From CBDHFQ01 sp965262565 (GTDB lineage Bacteria > Bacteroidota > Bacteroidia > J057), in the NCBI GenBank assembly GCA_965262565.1, contig CBDHFQ010000027.1, positions 1 through 64,000 of the forward strand: a DNA stretch of 64,000 nt. The letters are read 5' to 3'. Under the pieces are notes generated by a model. The model saw nothing but the letters and a program-made list of their open reading frames with translations. It ran no database searches and was not told where the DNA came from. This document shows positions 56,296 through 64,000 of the stretch, piece by piece (positions within the stretch are counted from its first letter, which is position 1; the number at the start of each line of letters is the position of its first letter). A program made the position numbers and the translations under genes.

Positions 56296-56883
56296 ATGAA
56301 AATCCCCTTCAAGCTTGTTCCATTGATTGTCGTAGCTATTTTATGGTCCAGTTGTTCTCCAAAAATATTTGATCCTGCTTTATTACAACCAACTGCTGAA
56401 AGAGTAAGTCCTAAATTACCTCGCCTGACTTTAGAAAAAAATGCCAGCGAAATAAGTTATGCTTATGGGAATCGTATATCTGCTAATTCCAAAATGTATA
56501 CCTTATTTGAAAGGGAACTAACGAATATTTGTGAGACTTCTGGAGAAATTAAGGGATACATAGATCCAGTAATTACGCTAAATGAAGAGAATCTGGATTT
56601 CACCTTATTAATCCCATCCATTTTGACCTTATATACAATAAATTTATTAGGATTTCCCCTTGCAAGGCAAATAAAACAGTTGGAAGTAGAGTTTATTATA
56701 AAAGATATGGAGGAAAATATAGTCTGGAATAAAGTGTACTACAAAAAGCACACTGATACCTACGGCTTTTATGATAAAGTAAAACGATCAGATGAGTTGA
56801 CGATGATCGTATTTAGAGAGATGATCGGTGAATTTAAAAGAGATATACAGATTGATTACAATGAAGTAAGTCAGGAATTGTAA
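56296..56883 (+). CDS. lipoprotein of unknown function
   Basis: A 195-residue protein with a lipoprotein signal, lipobox LWSSC and Cys20. The mature part is hydrophilic except for a hydrophobic stretch DFTLLIPSILTLYTINLLGF (about 95-115), which might contact the membrane. The rest (KVYYKKHTDTYGFYDKV) is beta-like. I do not recognise the family. It is divergent from the ECF sigma gene and followed by a hairpin. No link to pyrH is suggested. Confidence 0.6.
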   Translation: MKIPFKLVPLIVVAILWSSCSPKIFDPALLQPTAERVSPKLPRLTLEKNASEISYAYGNRISANSKMYTLFERELTNICETSGEIKGYIDPVITLNEENLDFTLLIPSILTLYTINLLGFPLARQIKQLEVEFIIKDMEENIVWNKVYYKKHTDTYGFYDKVKRSDELTMIVFREMIGEFKRDIQIDYNEVSQEL

Positions 56884-56926
56884 TCATTAAAAGGGTTACA
56901 AAAATTATTTTGTCCTCAATTTCTAA

Positions 56927-56960
56927 TAATGACTCACCTATATATTAGTGTGAGTCATTA
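56927..56960 (+). terminator. terminator-like hairpin between convergent lipoprotein gene and pyrH
   Basis: TAATGACTCAC (56927-56937) pairs perfectly with GTGAGTCATTA (56950-56960), 12-nt loop. The T-tracts are weak on both sides, so efficiency is uncertain. Confidence 0.55.
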
Positions 56961-57017
56961 TGTTATTTATGTTGAGCGAAGCATTATTTCTTGATCAATG
57001 GATAGAAAGGGAAAAGA

Positions 57018-57737
57018 TTAAGATACAAGGGTACCTACAGTTTCCCCCATCACAATGCGTTTCAGGTTTTCGGGTTTATTAATATTAAATACGATAATTG
57101 GGAGTTGGTTTTCCTGACAAATGGTGAAAGCCGTCATGTCCATTACATTCAGGCGTTTACTGAGTACATCGGCAAACGAAATCTCATCGAATCTTACTGC
57201 GTCTGCATTCTTTTCTGGATCTGCTGTATAGACCCCATCTACTCTTGTCCCTTTTAGCACTACATCCGCTTCAATTTCAATCGCTCTTAAACTGGCAGCG
57301 GTGTCAGTAGTAAAAAATGGATTACCTGTTCCGGCCCCAAATATAACCACACGTCCTTTTTCCAGGTGCCTGATAGCCTTTCTTCGGATGTATGGTTCAC
57401 AAATTTTATCCATTTGAATGGCAGATTGTAATCTTACCACTACTCCTTCCTGTTCCAGCGCATCTTGAAGCGCCATTCCATTGATCACAGTGGCCAGCAT
57501 TCCCATGTAATCAGCATGTGCTCTCCCCATCCCATATTTATCGCTCTGAATTCCCCGAAAAATATTGCCTCCTCCCACTACAACGGCTACCTCAACACCC
57601 ATTTGCCACAACTCCTTTATCTGAGTGCTATACCGAAATAGTCTGTCTGCATCAATTCCATATCCTTGAGCACCTACCAATGCTTCACCACTGAGTTTCA
57701 ACAGTATTCGTCTGAATTTGGTATGTCTGTTAATCAT
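57018..57737 (-). CDS. pyrH: UMP kinase
   Basis: PyrH phosphorylates UMP to UDP in pyrimidine nucleotide synthesis. The 239-residue protein is an amino-acid-kinase fold with LLKLSGEALVG near the N-terminus, VAVVVGGGNIFRGI, the GTGNPFFTTDTAASLRAIEI motif and VDGVYTADPEKNADA. Length matches. In many bacteria it is in the order rpsB-tsf-pyrH-frr, but here a terminator lies between tsf and pyrH and frr is not downstream. A weak -7-like box CGAAAGTA (57786-57793, minus strand TACTTTCG) may serve it. Confidence 0.96.
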   Translation of the reverse strand: MINRHTKFRRILLKLSGEALVGAQGYGIDADRLFRYSTQIKELWQMGVEVAVVVGGGNIFRGIQSDKYGMGRAHADYMGMLATVINGMALQDALEQEGVVVRLQSAIQMDKICEPYIRRKAIRHLEKGRVVIFGAGTGNPFFTTDTAASLRAIEIEADVVLKGTRVDGVYTADPEKNADAVRFDEISFADVLSKRLNVMDMTAFTICQENQLPIIVFNINKPENLKRIVMGETVGTLVS

Positions 57738-57860
57738 ATAATATATATTATCGAATCTGTTTCAACTACTTAAATCAATCTTTTACGAAAGTAACGTAAT
57801 TTATCCTCAACATCGTCAATTCCCTTCCTCAATTGTTAATACCGTTGTCTAAATTGAAAC

Positions 57861-57898
57861 ATATATAAAAAAAAAGAGAGTTGTGAAAAACTCTCTTT
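57861..57898 (-). terminator. intrinsic terminator of tsf
   Basis: On the minus strand a perfect 10-bp stem AAAGAGAGTT (bases 57898-57889) pairs with AACTCTCTTT (57882-57873) across a 6-nt loop and runs into a T-tract that continues to TATATAT. It is 20 bp past the tsf stop codon and separates tsf from pyrH. Confidence 0.92.
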
Positions 57899-57917
57899 AA
57901 ATACTATTCCTTACTTA

Positions 57918-58757
57918 TTATTGGGAACCGAGTTGGACTCGCTTAAAAGCTGTTATTTTTACTTCCGGCCCTAACTCATCCTTGATATGTTGTAACACCG
58001 TTTTAGAGGTATCCTTGACGAATTCCTGATTTAATAGTGTATGATCTTTATAGTATTTGTTCAATTTTCCCTGGGCAATTTTCTCAAGGATTTTTTCAGG
58101 CTTTCCTTCATTTCTTGCTTGTTCTTTTCCGATCTCAATCTCTTTATTGACAATCTCCTGAGGAACACCATCTTTATCAATAGCTACTGGATTCATGGCA
58201 GCAATCTGCATAGCAACGTCTCTCCCAACCATTTTCACATCCTTACCATTGGTTTCTTTAAATGCTACAGCCACCCCAATTCTAGCACCTGGATGAATGT
58301 ATGATACGACTTTCTCCCCCTCTATTCGTTCATAAGTTCCTATATCAATTTTCTCTCCTATTTTTCCGACCATTTCTATCAAGGCATCACTAATAGAAGT
58401 ACCATCGATATCTAATGCTTTTAACTCATCTACTGATGATGGTTTAGCAGTTGCCGCTTTTTCTGTGATTTGATTACCTAGCTCCTGGAATTTTTCATTC
58501 CTGGCAACGAAGTCCGTCTCACAATTTAACTCAATAATAACCGCTTCTTTTTGATCCTCATCTACATGAATGAAAACTGCTCCTTCTGAGGCTTCTCTGT
58601 CAGCACGCTTAGCGGATACTTTTTGGCCTTTTTTCCTTAGTATTTCAATTGCTTTATCAAAATCTCCTTCAGCTTCGGTAAGAGCTTTTTTGCAGTCCAT
58701 CATTCCTGCTCCCGTTGCTTGCCGGAGACGATTTACATCTTTTGCCGTGATTGCCAT
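57918..58757 (-). CDS. tsf: elongation factor Ts
   Basis: EF-Ts exchanges GDP for GTP on EF-Tu. The 279-residue protein begins MAITAKDVNRLRQATGAGMM (UBA-like N-terminal domain binding EF-Tu) with the signature DCKKALTEAEGDFDKAI, and contains NCETDFVARN and the core domain ending in KITAFKRVQLG. Length is standard. It is a single-gene unit here, with a consensus promoter upstream, an intrinsic terminator downstream and the divergent ECF sigma gene on the other side; rpsB is not adjacent. Confidence 0.97.
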   Translation of the reverse strand: MAITAKDVNRLRQATGAGMMDCKKALTEAEGDFDKAIEILRKKGQKVSAKRADREASEGAVFIHVDEDQKEAVIIELNCETDFVARNEKFQELGNQITEKAATAKPSSVDELKALDIDGTSISDALIEMVGKIGEKIDIGTYERIEGEKVVSYIHPGARIGVAVAFKETNGKDVKMVGRDVAMQIAAMNPVAIDKDGVPQEIVNKEIEIGKEQARNEGKPEKILEKIAQGKLNKYYKDHTLLNQEFVKDTSKTVLQHIKDELGPEVKITAFKRVQLGSQ

Positions 58758-58799
58758 GTCTGTTTATATAATAATTTTTGATTTTTCTGAAAAAACGCT

Positions 58800-58830
58800 C
58801 AAAGTTAGATTTCTAATGGGAATTTTCAAA
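58800..58830 (-). promoter_or_regulatory. consensus Bacteroidota promoter of tsf
   Basis: Read on the minus strand, TTTG (58830-58827), a 19-bp spacer, and TAACTTTG (58807-58800). It is an exact match to the Bacteroidota housekeeping pattern TTTG-N19-TAnnTTTG. The tsf start codon is 42 bp past the -7 box, so the leader would be about 35-38 nt. Best promoter in the window. Confidence 0.85.
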
Positions 58831-58896
58831 AGGGAATGCCTTCTGTAGTATTGAAATAAAAGGTCATAGATTATTTTAAGGTAAAAGCAACCATTT

Positions 58897-59556
58897 ATGG
58901 ACAGTTATCCTCTTCCTTACAAAGACTTAACAATAGAAAAAGTGGGTATGAAGCAATTTTACGATGAGGGAGAATTGGTTCAGGGTTGCAAAAAGGACAT
59001 TCCCAAATATCAACAGGCATTATATCAACAATACTATCGGACTATGTTTGGTATATGTTTAAGGTATGCTACACACACCTCCGATGCCGAGGATATGTTG
59101 CAAGAAGGATTTATCAAGGTGTATAAATATATACATACATTTAGAGAAGAGGGATCACTAGAAGGATGGATAAAACGGATCGTGATAAGAACTTGTATCC
59201 ACCACTATAGAAAAGCTATCCGTTTTCCGACCATTGACTTAAAAGCAGAATATGGACAAGAAATAGGACCTGAAGCCTTGAGTACATTAGGTTGTCAGGA
59301 ATTATTAAAGCTTATTTCCACTCTTCCAAAAGGATACAGAACTATTTTTAACTTATATGCGGTAGAAGGATATTCTCATCAGGAGATTAGCGAGTTATTG
59401 AATATTAAAGTTGGGACCTCTAAATCTCAATTATCCAGAGCGAGAATATTATTACAAAAGAGACTTAAAGCATCACAAGAGATAAAGAAAAAAAAAGAAC
59501 ATGAAAGAGCAGAATCCATTTCGAGCCTCTCTGGCAGAAAAGTTCAGCCAATTTGA
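58897..59556 (+). CDS. ECF sigma factor, overlapping downstream anti-sigma gene
   Basis: This 219-residue sigma factor has region 2 (YYRTMFGICLRYATHTSDAEDM, LQEGFIKVYKYIHTF) and region 4 (AVEGYSHQEISELLNIKVG, SKSQLSRARILLQKRL). It continues beyond region 4 for about 25 residues into a charged tail (EHERAESISSLSGRKVQPI) that overlaps the next gene by 56 bp. The tail follows a run of nine A at 59488-59496. It heads a three-gene unit with a membrane anti-sigma candidate and an outer-membrane barrel. Confidence 0.9.
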   Translation: MDSYPLPYKDLTIEKVGMKQFYDEGELVQGCKKDIPKYQQALYQQYYRTMFGICLRYATHTSDAEDMLQEGFIKVYKYIHTFREEGSLEGWIKRIVIRTCIHHYRKAIRFPTIDLKAEYGQEIGPEALSTLGCQELLKLISTLPKGYRTIFNLYAVEGYSHQEISELLNIKVGTSKSQLSRARILLQKRLKASQEIKKKKEHERAESISSLSGRKVQPI

Positions 59557-60373
59557 AGCGGAGCCGTCTAAAGATATATGGCCTCAAATTGCTGAGGGCT
59601 TGGAGGAAAAGCGAAAGATCATTCCTATGTGGCTTAAATTAGGATCGGTAGCTGCTGCACTGATATTACTTTTTTGCTTCTTCTTAGTTTGGCAAAACCT
59701 TACTAAAAAAGAACAAAGTCATCAGGAAGACTTGGTTAGTAAAGAGGTTATCCTTAATCCAACCGATAATTCACTTAGGAATAATCCCCCCTCTGTTACT
59801 CGTAAGACAAAGATGAATGATGATAATGAACATTCTGGGAAAGTTGAGGATTCTCATATTGTAGCCGAGATAGATTTACCAGGATCAGCATCTAATGATT
59901 CGTCAGCATTCGTCCAGCAAACCAATGCCATGTTATCGTCTTCGCAACTTCCGTCAAATGCAGGGCATGATTCTATGGAATTTATTAGCAGCTCGCCAGA
60001 AAAGGAATATAAGCTGGAGATTACACCTGTATCTCATACCAGAAAATTCGAGTTTGATCAATTGTCCATTCATTCATCACTTGCATCAACAGATTTAAGA
60101 GAAACGATCATTCATTCTTTACATTCACAAAAAGATGATATAACTAATAAGGCTAATGGTATATCAGCAGCGTCAGAATCCAATCTGGATTCGCCAGGAA
60201 GAATGGATAGTGTCATACTGATTGCCTCGAGACATATGAGCAATTTTTTAGGGAATGATGATGTAGTAGAAGAAAACTACAAATTTAATGATAAAGAGGA
60301 ATATAGATCATTTTCTATTCGGATCGGGAGCTTTACGTTTTCAAGGAAAAACCATAAAAAACTAATAAACTAA
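59501..60373 (+). CDS. single-pass membrane anti-sigma candidate
   Basis: The 290-residue protein has a cytosolic N-terminus (about 1-42; PSKDIWPQIAEGLEEKRK), one TM helix (about 44-64; LGSVAAALILLFCFFLVW), and a long Ser/Asn/Asp-rich, apparently disordered periplasmic part. Similar short proteins with WxxIxxxLxxK ahead of a TM sit behind ECF sigma genes throughout Bacteroidota and are read as anti-sigma factors. The start ATG is inside the sigma gene (56-bp overlap, +1 relative frame), just after a run of nine A. No recognised DNA- or ligand-binding domain is seen outside. Confidence 0.65.
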   Translation: MKEQNPFRASLAEKFSQFEAEPSKDIWPQIAEGLEEKRKIIPMWLKLGSVAAALILLFCFFLVWQNLTKKEQSHQEDLVSKEVILNPTDNSLRNNPPSVTRKTKMNDDNEHSGKVEDSHIVAEIDLPGSASNDSSAFVQQTNAMLSSSQLPSNAGHDSMEFISSSPEKEYKLEITPVSHTRKFEFDQLSIHSSLASTDLRETIIHSLHSQKDDITNKANGISAASESNLDSPGRMDSVILIASRHMSNFLGNDDVVEENYKFNDKEEYRSFSIRIGSFTFSRKNHKKLIN

Positions 60374-60404
60374 AAAAGATTGTAATAAAATTATTTTGAC
60401 GATT

Positions 60405-61439
60405 ATGAGTAATTCGCGAATATTTAAATTCCATTGGTTACTGATGATGCTTATCACCTGTTCCTCTACTCAAGTAGTAATGTCTCAGGAGGATACGATA
60501 AGCTCAGACATAGATACTCTCCAAGTAGAAGTACTAAACCAGCAGGATACATTATTTGAAGAAAGCGTTAATGTACAAGAGTTTAAGCAAGCAGAGGACT
60601 CTATACTAAATGACACCTCTGGCATAGAAAGTATCCCAGCAAATGATGGCACCTCTGATATTATAGAATATGATACGACTGAAATTAGTTTAAGGAAAAA
60701 GCGTGTAATCATTGTAAAAGATGATGATGAGACCAGAATTACGATCGGTAGATATGAAGAAGATGATGATAGAGATGATTCGAGAAGATATTCCGGAAAA
60801 CGCCACAATAAGAGGTACAGAGATACAGACACAGATTTTTTAGCTTTTGATTTAGGAGTTACCAATTTCCATCAAGATGGTACATTTGGTAGAGAAGCTA
60901 CGATTGATGATCTGGAATTAAGAGCATTCAGGCCTCTGGGACATTGGGCCCTACACTTTTTCCCTACCAGAACTCCTCTTAGCAGAAGAGGAACTGTCAA
61001 TCTTCAAACAGCCATCACGCTGGATTTTAATAACTATTATTTCGTAAGAGATATCACGCTTTTACAAGACCAGGAAACTGTGACAATAACTGAAACGGGC
61101 GATGAATTTGAAAGGAACAAATTATCGGCACTGTTTGCTCAGGTACCATTGATGATAAACTTCAGAACAAGGCCCAGAAGGTCTTCAGGAGTAAGTTTGT
61201 CTATGGGAGCTTACTTTGGACTTCTATGGAGAAGCAGAACAGTACAAAAGTTAGATGGCGACAAGATAAAAGTAAAGGATCGATTTAACCTCAATAATGA
61301 GAGATTCGGATTAACGGCTCGCTTATCCTTTAAATGGTTCAGACTTTACTTTAATTACAATTTGAGTGATTTATTCGAAAATGGAGAAGGGCCAGAAGTA
61401 AGTACTTTTACTAGTGGAATAAATATAATCCAGTTTTGA
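60405..61439 (+). CDS. outer-membrane beta-barrel protein with acidic linker
   Basis: The 344-residue protein starts at ATG 60405; a TTG 3 codons upstream is in frame. After a signal peptide (cleavage near Ser27) comes an acidic, Asp-Ser/Thr-rich linker (about 30-140) with VIIVKDDDETRITIGRYEEDDDRDD. From about 150 to the end there are amphipathic strands (LGVTNFHQDGTF, VPLMINFRTRPRR, LSMGAYFGLLWRS, SFKWFRLYFNYNLSD) closing in a terminal Phe, as in outer-membrane barrels. It is the third gene of the sigma/anti-sigma operon, 31 bp after the second. Confidence 0.7.
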   Translation: MSNSRIFKFHWLLMMLITCSSTQVVMSQEDTISSDIDTLQVEVLNQQDTLFEESVNVQEFKQAEDSILNDTSGIESIPANDGTSDIIEYDTTEISLRKKRVIIVKDDDETRITIGRYEEDDDRDDSRRYSGKRHNKRYRDTDTDFLAFDLGVTNFHQDGTFGREATIDDLELRAFRPLGHWALHFFPTRTPLSRRGTVNLQTAITLDFNNYYFVRDITLLQDQETVTITETGDEFERNKLSALFAQVPLMINFRTRPRRSSGVSLSMGAYFGLLWRSRTVQKLDGDKIKVKDRFNLNNERFGLTARLSFKWFRLYFNYNLSDLFENGEGPEVSTFTSGINIIQF

Positions 61440-61561
61440 CCTTAAAAATTAAAAAAACAAATCCTATATCCGTTTTTTTTGTATTCCTAAATTAAGCAAT
61501 CACTATAAATAGTTTACTACCCATAAATATTTTTTTCCTTGTATTCAATCACTTAAAATTT

Positions 61562-61593
61562 AGAGGCAGTGAAGACATTTCACTGCCTCTTTT
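61562..61593 (+). terminator. terminator after the sigma/anti-sigma/barrel operon
   Basis: Perfect 12-bp stem AGAGGCAGTGAA (61562-61573) and TTCACTGCCTCT (61579-61590), 5-nt loop, then TTT. It lies 122 bp past the barrel stop codon; the 61440-61561 leader is AT-rich and featureless. Confidence 0.82.
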
Positions 61594-61731
61594 GAAAAGT
61601 AAAAAAGTGATTCGTTGGCTTACATAAGAAAGGAACAAAGCAGTAATATATCACTCATGTGGATAAATCTAATTAACATTGAGAAATATTTTTATAGTAA
61701 AAATTATTTATTAGGTATCAATTAAATATTT

Positions 61732-62034
61732 ATGAGTAGAGGAATTAACAGATACTCTTCTCCATTCAACAAAAAAGATTCTGAGATTACTTCGAAATCA
61801 AGTCCAGAAGCGGAGAAGAAATTTTACGATAGTTTTAGTCAACTATCAATGAAAAAACATTTGAATGAGGATATTAATAAAGCAGATAAGATCATTCATA
61901 AAACGTCTATTCAGATTGAAATATCTATCGATTATGCGTTGAAAGGTTTTACCCTTTCTGAAAGGGCGAGTTTCCTTAAGGAGAGGACTAAAATGATTAC
62001 GTCAAAGTCAAATATTACTGACCCAGATGAATAA
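61732..62034 (+). CDS. small protein of unknown function
   Basis: A 100-residue cytosolic protein, lysine- and serine-rich at the N-terminus (GINRYSSPFNKKDSEITSKS). A helical middle (about 35-75) runs HLNEDINKADKIIHKTSIQI and is followed by a charged C-terminal tail. There is no signal peptide or recognised motif. It stands between two good terminators and has its own AT-rich leader (ATTAAATATTT before the ATG), which supports it being real. Function unknown. Confidence 0.45.
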   Translation: MSRGINRYSSPFNKKDSEITSKSSPEAEKKFYDSFSQLSMKKHLNEDINKADKIIHKTSIQIEISIDYALKGFTLSERASFLKERTKMITSKSNITDPDE

Positions 62035-62081
62035 ACAAGCTTGGGCAAAACCCGTATTTTATCAGCCCTTTTTACAAGATC

Positions 62082-62116
62082 AAGACAAATTGTTTATTCG
62101 ATTTGTCTTTTTTTAT
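62082..62116 (+). terminator. terminator after the small orphan gene
   Basis: AAGACAAAT (62082-62090) pairs with ATTTGTCTT (62101-62109), 10-nt loop, then a run of T (62108-62114) and a further T-rich stretch. It lies 48 bp past the gene at 61732. Confidence 0.85.
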
Positions 62117-62161
62117 TTTTTCCCCAACTGCATTAGTTAGAAAAAAATGCTTTTTGTTGGA

Positions 62162-62169
62162 TAATTTTG
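62162..62169 (+). promoter_or_regulatory. candidate -7 promoter element upstream of the patatin gene
   Basis: TAATTTTG matches TAnnTTTG, 96 bp before the ATG at 62265. The upstream box is TTAG at 62137-62140, a partial match at 21-bp spacing. Confidence 0.3.
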
Positions 62170-62264
62170 CCTACCTATTGTCCATCACATTCGTATAATT
62201 AAACAAAGAGATTATTTTTCTCATCTTAAAATAGATATATGTACAATTCTGGGCGTTGTAGTTT

Positions 62265-64000
62265 ATGTATCAGGGAAAAAGTGAAGACGATCGAATGGTA
62301 AAAATATTTGAGCAAGCAGGTGGGATTATTAAAGAAGTTCAACAATCATTACCTATTCAATTATTTATTCTTCAATTAAGAAGGTATAAGTTTGTCCTTT
62401 TATTTTGGGGCATCTTGCTAGGTATGATTTGCGGAATTGTGGGAAATGAAATGGGTGGACCTTTCTTATTCTTGGAACCTGAGTATCTAGGAAAGGAAAA
62501 CTTTTGGAGTGTTTTCATTGTCGGTTCTGCATTAGGTGCCTTCCTGTTTACCTATATGGTTACCTTCTTCATCTATTCCAGTCATAGGTTTAGATTTATC
62601 GGCAGAACCCAGAACCCATTCTACACCTTATCCTATAATAATATATTGATTCCAGGAACATTTATATTTATATATATTTACAATTTTATAGCTTTTCATA
62701 TTGAAACAGAAGGAGGATTTAATACCGAGGTTTTTGAAAAGGCAGCGGGGCTCATTCTCGGAATTAGTACAGTTTTCCTCATCTCTTCTCTATACTTTTT
62801 TGCTGAGAAATCATTTTTTTTTCATTTGAGCCAAAAAATCTTAACTAAATTTAATGTAAGGCAAAAGGTTAAAGCAAGCTGGGTTATTCTGGGAAATGCA
62901 CGAAAAAGTTTCAGGACGGCTCCATTGGCAAATAGTTACATTGTATTTCCCTTTCATGTAAGAAAAGTAGAAAATTTGCCTGCAGAAGAATTGCGATTTC
63001 TCGTAAAGAGTTTAAGCAAATACCATGGAAAACTATTGGTATTATTGGTCCTCACTTTTATTCTCATAGCAGTATTGATCATTTTCGAGGATCAACGACT
63101 ATTCCAAATTCCAGCAGGAGCCAGCTTTATTCTCGTGCTTTCCCTAGGGATCATGTTGACAGGACTAATTACTTATTGGTTTAGAAAAATCGGCATTTTC
63201 GTCATGGCCATAGCCATTATGCTCGGCTTTTCATATGTCAAATGGAGTATATTTCAACAGCAGCATCACGCCCTGGGACTTACTTACAATACCCCACCTG
63301 TTCCTTACACGACAGACTACCTCAGTCAATTTTCCGACCAGGAGAATTACCAAAAAGACCGTACCTATGCTATCTCTACATTAAATAATTGGAAAGAGGA
63401 TCAGAGAAAAAAATATGGCAGAACATATCGACCTAAAGCTGTTTTTGTCATGGCCTCGGGAGGCGGCTTGCGCTCGGCTTATTGGACCTTACAAGTTCTC
63501 CATGCCCTTGATAGCTTAACTGATGGTAAAATTGCTCAGGACATTCGATTAATGTCTGGTGCTTCAGGAGGGATGTTTGGATTATCTTATTACAGGGAGC
63601 TATATAATAGAAAAATAAATGGTGAGAATATTCACCTACACGATACCAGATACTTGCAGGCTATTTCTCAAGATTTACTTAATAGGATCTTTTTCAAAAA
63701 ATTTGCTGGAGTATTTCTGCCATTGCCCAGAATCCAACATGATGGGCAGCAATATCACAAAGATGTAGGAATATCCTTCGACCATCAATTAGGTCAAAAT
63801 TTACCAGAAATAGCTGACAGAAAATTAGGAGATTACATTATCCCTGAAAAAAACGGAAAAATCCCTGTCATGGTCCTCACGCCGACCATCATTAATCAGG
63901 GAAGAAAATTATATATTTCCTCTAGTCCTTTATCATTCTTAACCCGCCCTAACAAAATATCCAACAGGTTTATGTCCAGGGCAAAAGGGGTAGAATTCAG
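62265..64000 (+). CDS. multipass membrane patatin-like protein, C-terminus cut by window edge
   Basis: An open frame runs from ATG 62265 (an in-frame stop lies just upstream) past the window end; 578 residues are visible. Residues 1-330 carry about seven membrane helices (near 43-60, 81-103, 129-146, 160-180, 257-274, 286-304, 309-327). A patatin-like domain follows, with the oxyanion loop MASGGGLRSAYWTLQVLHAL (397-416) and nucleophile Ser434 in LMSGASGGMFGL (Gly-x-Ser-x-Gly). The dyad aspartate should lie beyond the window. It would be a membrane lipid acyl hydrolase with its active domain next to the bilayer. An alternative start at 62295 is possible. Confidence 0.75.
   Translation, partial: MYQGKSEDDRMVKIFEQAGGIIKEVQQSLPIQLFILQLRRYKFVLLFWGILLGMICGIVGNEMGGPFLFLEPEYLGKENFWSVFIVGSALGAFLFTYMVTFFIYSSHRFRFIGRTQNPFYTLSYNNILIPGTFIFIYIYNFIAFHIETEGGFNTEVFEKAAGLILGISTVFLISSLYFFAEKSFFFHLSQKILTKFNVRQKVKASWVILGNARKSFRTAPLANSYIVFPFHVRKVENLPAEELRFLVKSLSKYHGKLLVLLVLTFILIAVLIIFEDQRLFQIPAGASFILVLSLGIMLTGLITYWFRKIGIFVMAIAIMLGFSYVKWSIFQQQHHALGLTYNTPPVPYTTDYLSQFSDQENYQKDRTYAISTLNNWKEDQRKKYGRTYRPKAVFVMASGGGLRSAYWTLQVLHALDSLTDGKIAQDIRLMSGASGGMFGLSYYRELYNRKINGENIHLHDTRYLQAISQDLLNRIFFKKFAGVFLPLPRIQHDGQQYHKDVGISFDHQLGQNLPEIADRKLGDYIIPEKNGKIPVMVLTPTIINQGRKLYISSSPLSFLTRPNKISNRFMSRAKGVEF

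Noticed and set aside
1..64000. tRNA, rRNA, CRISPR arrays, insertion sequences or prophage genes
   Set aside because: Scanning of the intergenic gaps showed no T-loop-like sequences, no evenly spaced repeats and no transposase or integrase motifs.

Overview
The window is chromosomal DNA of a member of the phylum Bacteroidota. The evidence is a complete type IX secretion / gliding motor block (gldK-gldL-gldM-gldN with an upstream porP/sprF), a PorV/PorQ-family barrel, several Bacteroidota-type protein families, A-rich leaders in place of clear Shine-Dalgarno sites, and a promoter matching the Bacteroidota consensus TTTG-N19-TAnnTTTG in front of tsf. The gene mix (HMG-CoA reductase, Ras-like GTPase cassette, DUF4271 protein beside hemC/hemD) would suit a Saprospiria or Chitinophagia type lineage, but that placement is inference. 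No rRNA, tRNA, insertion sequence, prophage or CRISPR array was recognised. This is mostly core genome with some lineage-specific loci.

Layout. 1-9.7 kb: a truncated SAM methyltransferase, a secreted bicupin, a DUF5690/MFS-like transporter, a soluble patatin, a tandem pair of HEAH-motif paralogues, a DUF6157 protein, a PorQ-like barrel, CinA and an E2 acyltransferase. 9.7-17.9 kb: a secreted M14 peptidase, GNAT and DUF1015 genes, two TonB-family proteins (one with a PKD domain) and a membrane-anchored lytic transglycosylase. 18-26.3 kb: HMG-CoA reductase with an extra N-terminal domain, fumarase C, a zinc-less sirtuin, a vWA lipoprotein and UvrC. 26.4-32.4 kb: gldN, gldM, gldL, gldK and porP on the minus strand. 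32.6-40.7 kb: hemD, hemC and a GH2-like/DUF4271 fusion, then pckA, rsmE and two secreted proteins.

40.9-47.1 kb: a putative porin, then an overlapping minus-strand operon that runs from a coiled-coil/longin-like effector through a Ras/Rab-like GTPase and a PAS-like protein to lpxK and purine nucleoside phosphorylase. 47.2-52.6 kb: htpG, a stand-alone DUF7948-like secreted domain, an alpha/beta-hydrolase lipoprotein, an AIM24-family protein and a small zinc-ribbon protein. 52.8-56 kb: ECF sigma factor, HEAT-repeat anti-sigma candidate, and two secreted DUF4097-like solenoids with repeated His-His-Gly turns. 56.3-64 kb: a lipoprotein, pyrH, a free-standing tsf unit, a second ECF sigma/anti-sigma/outer-membrane-barrel operon, a small orphan, and a truncated seven-TM patatin.

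The most interesting points are the GTPase cassette fused by overlaps to lipid A and purine genes, the HHG solenoid pair under its own sigma factor, the N-terminal domain on HMG-CoA reductase, the degenerate GH2-DUF4271 fusion in the haem operon, and the A9 tract where sigma and anti-sigma genes overlap.
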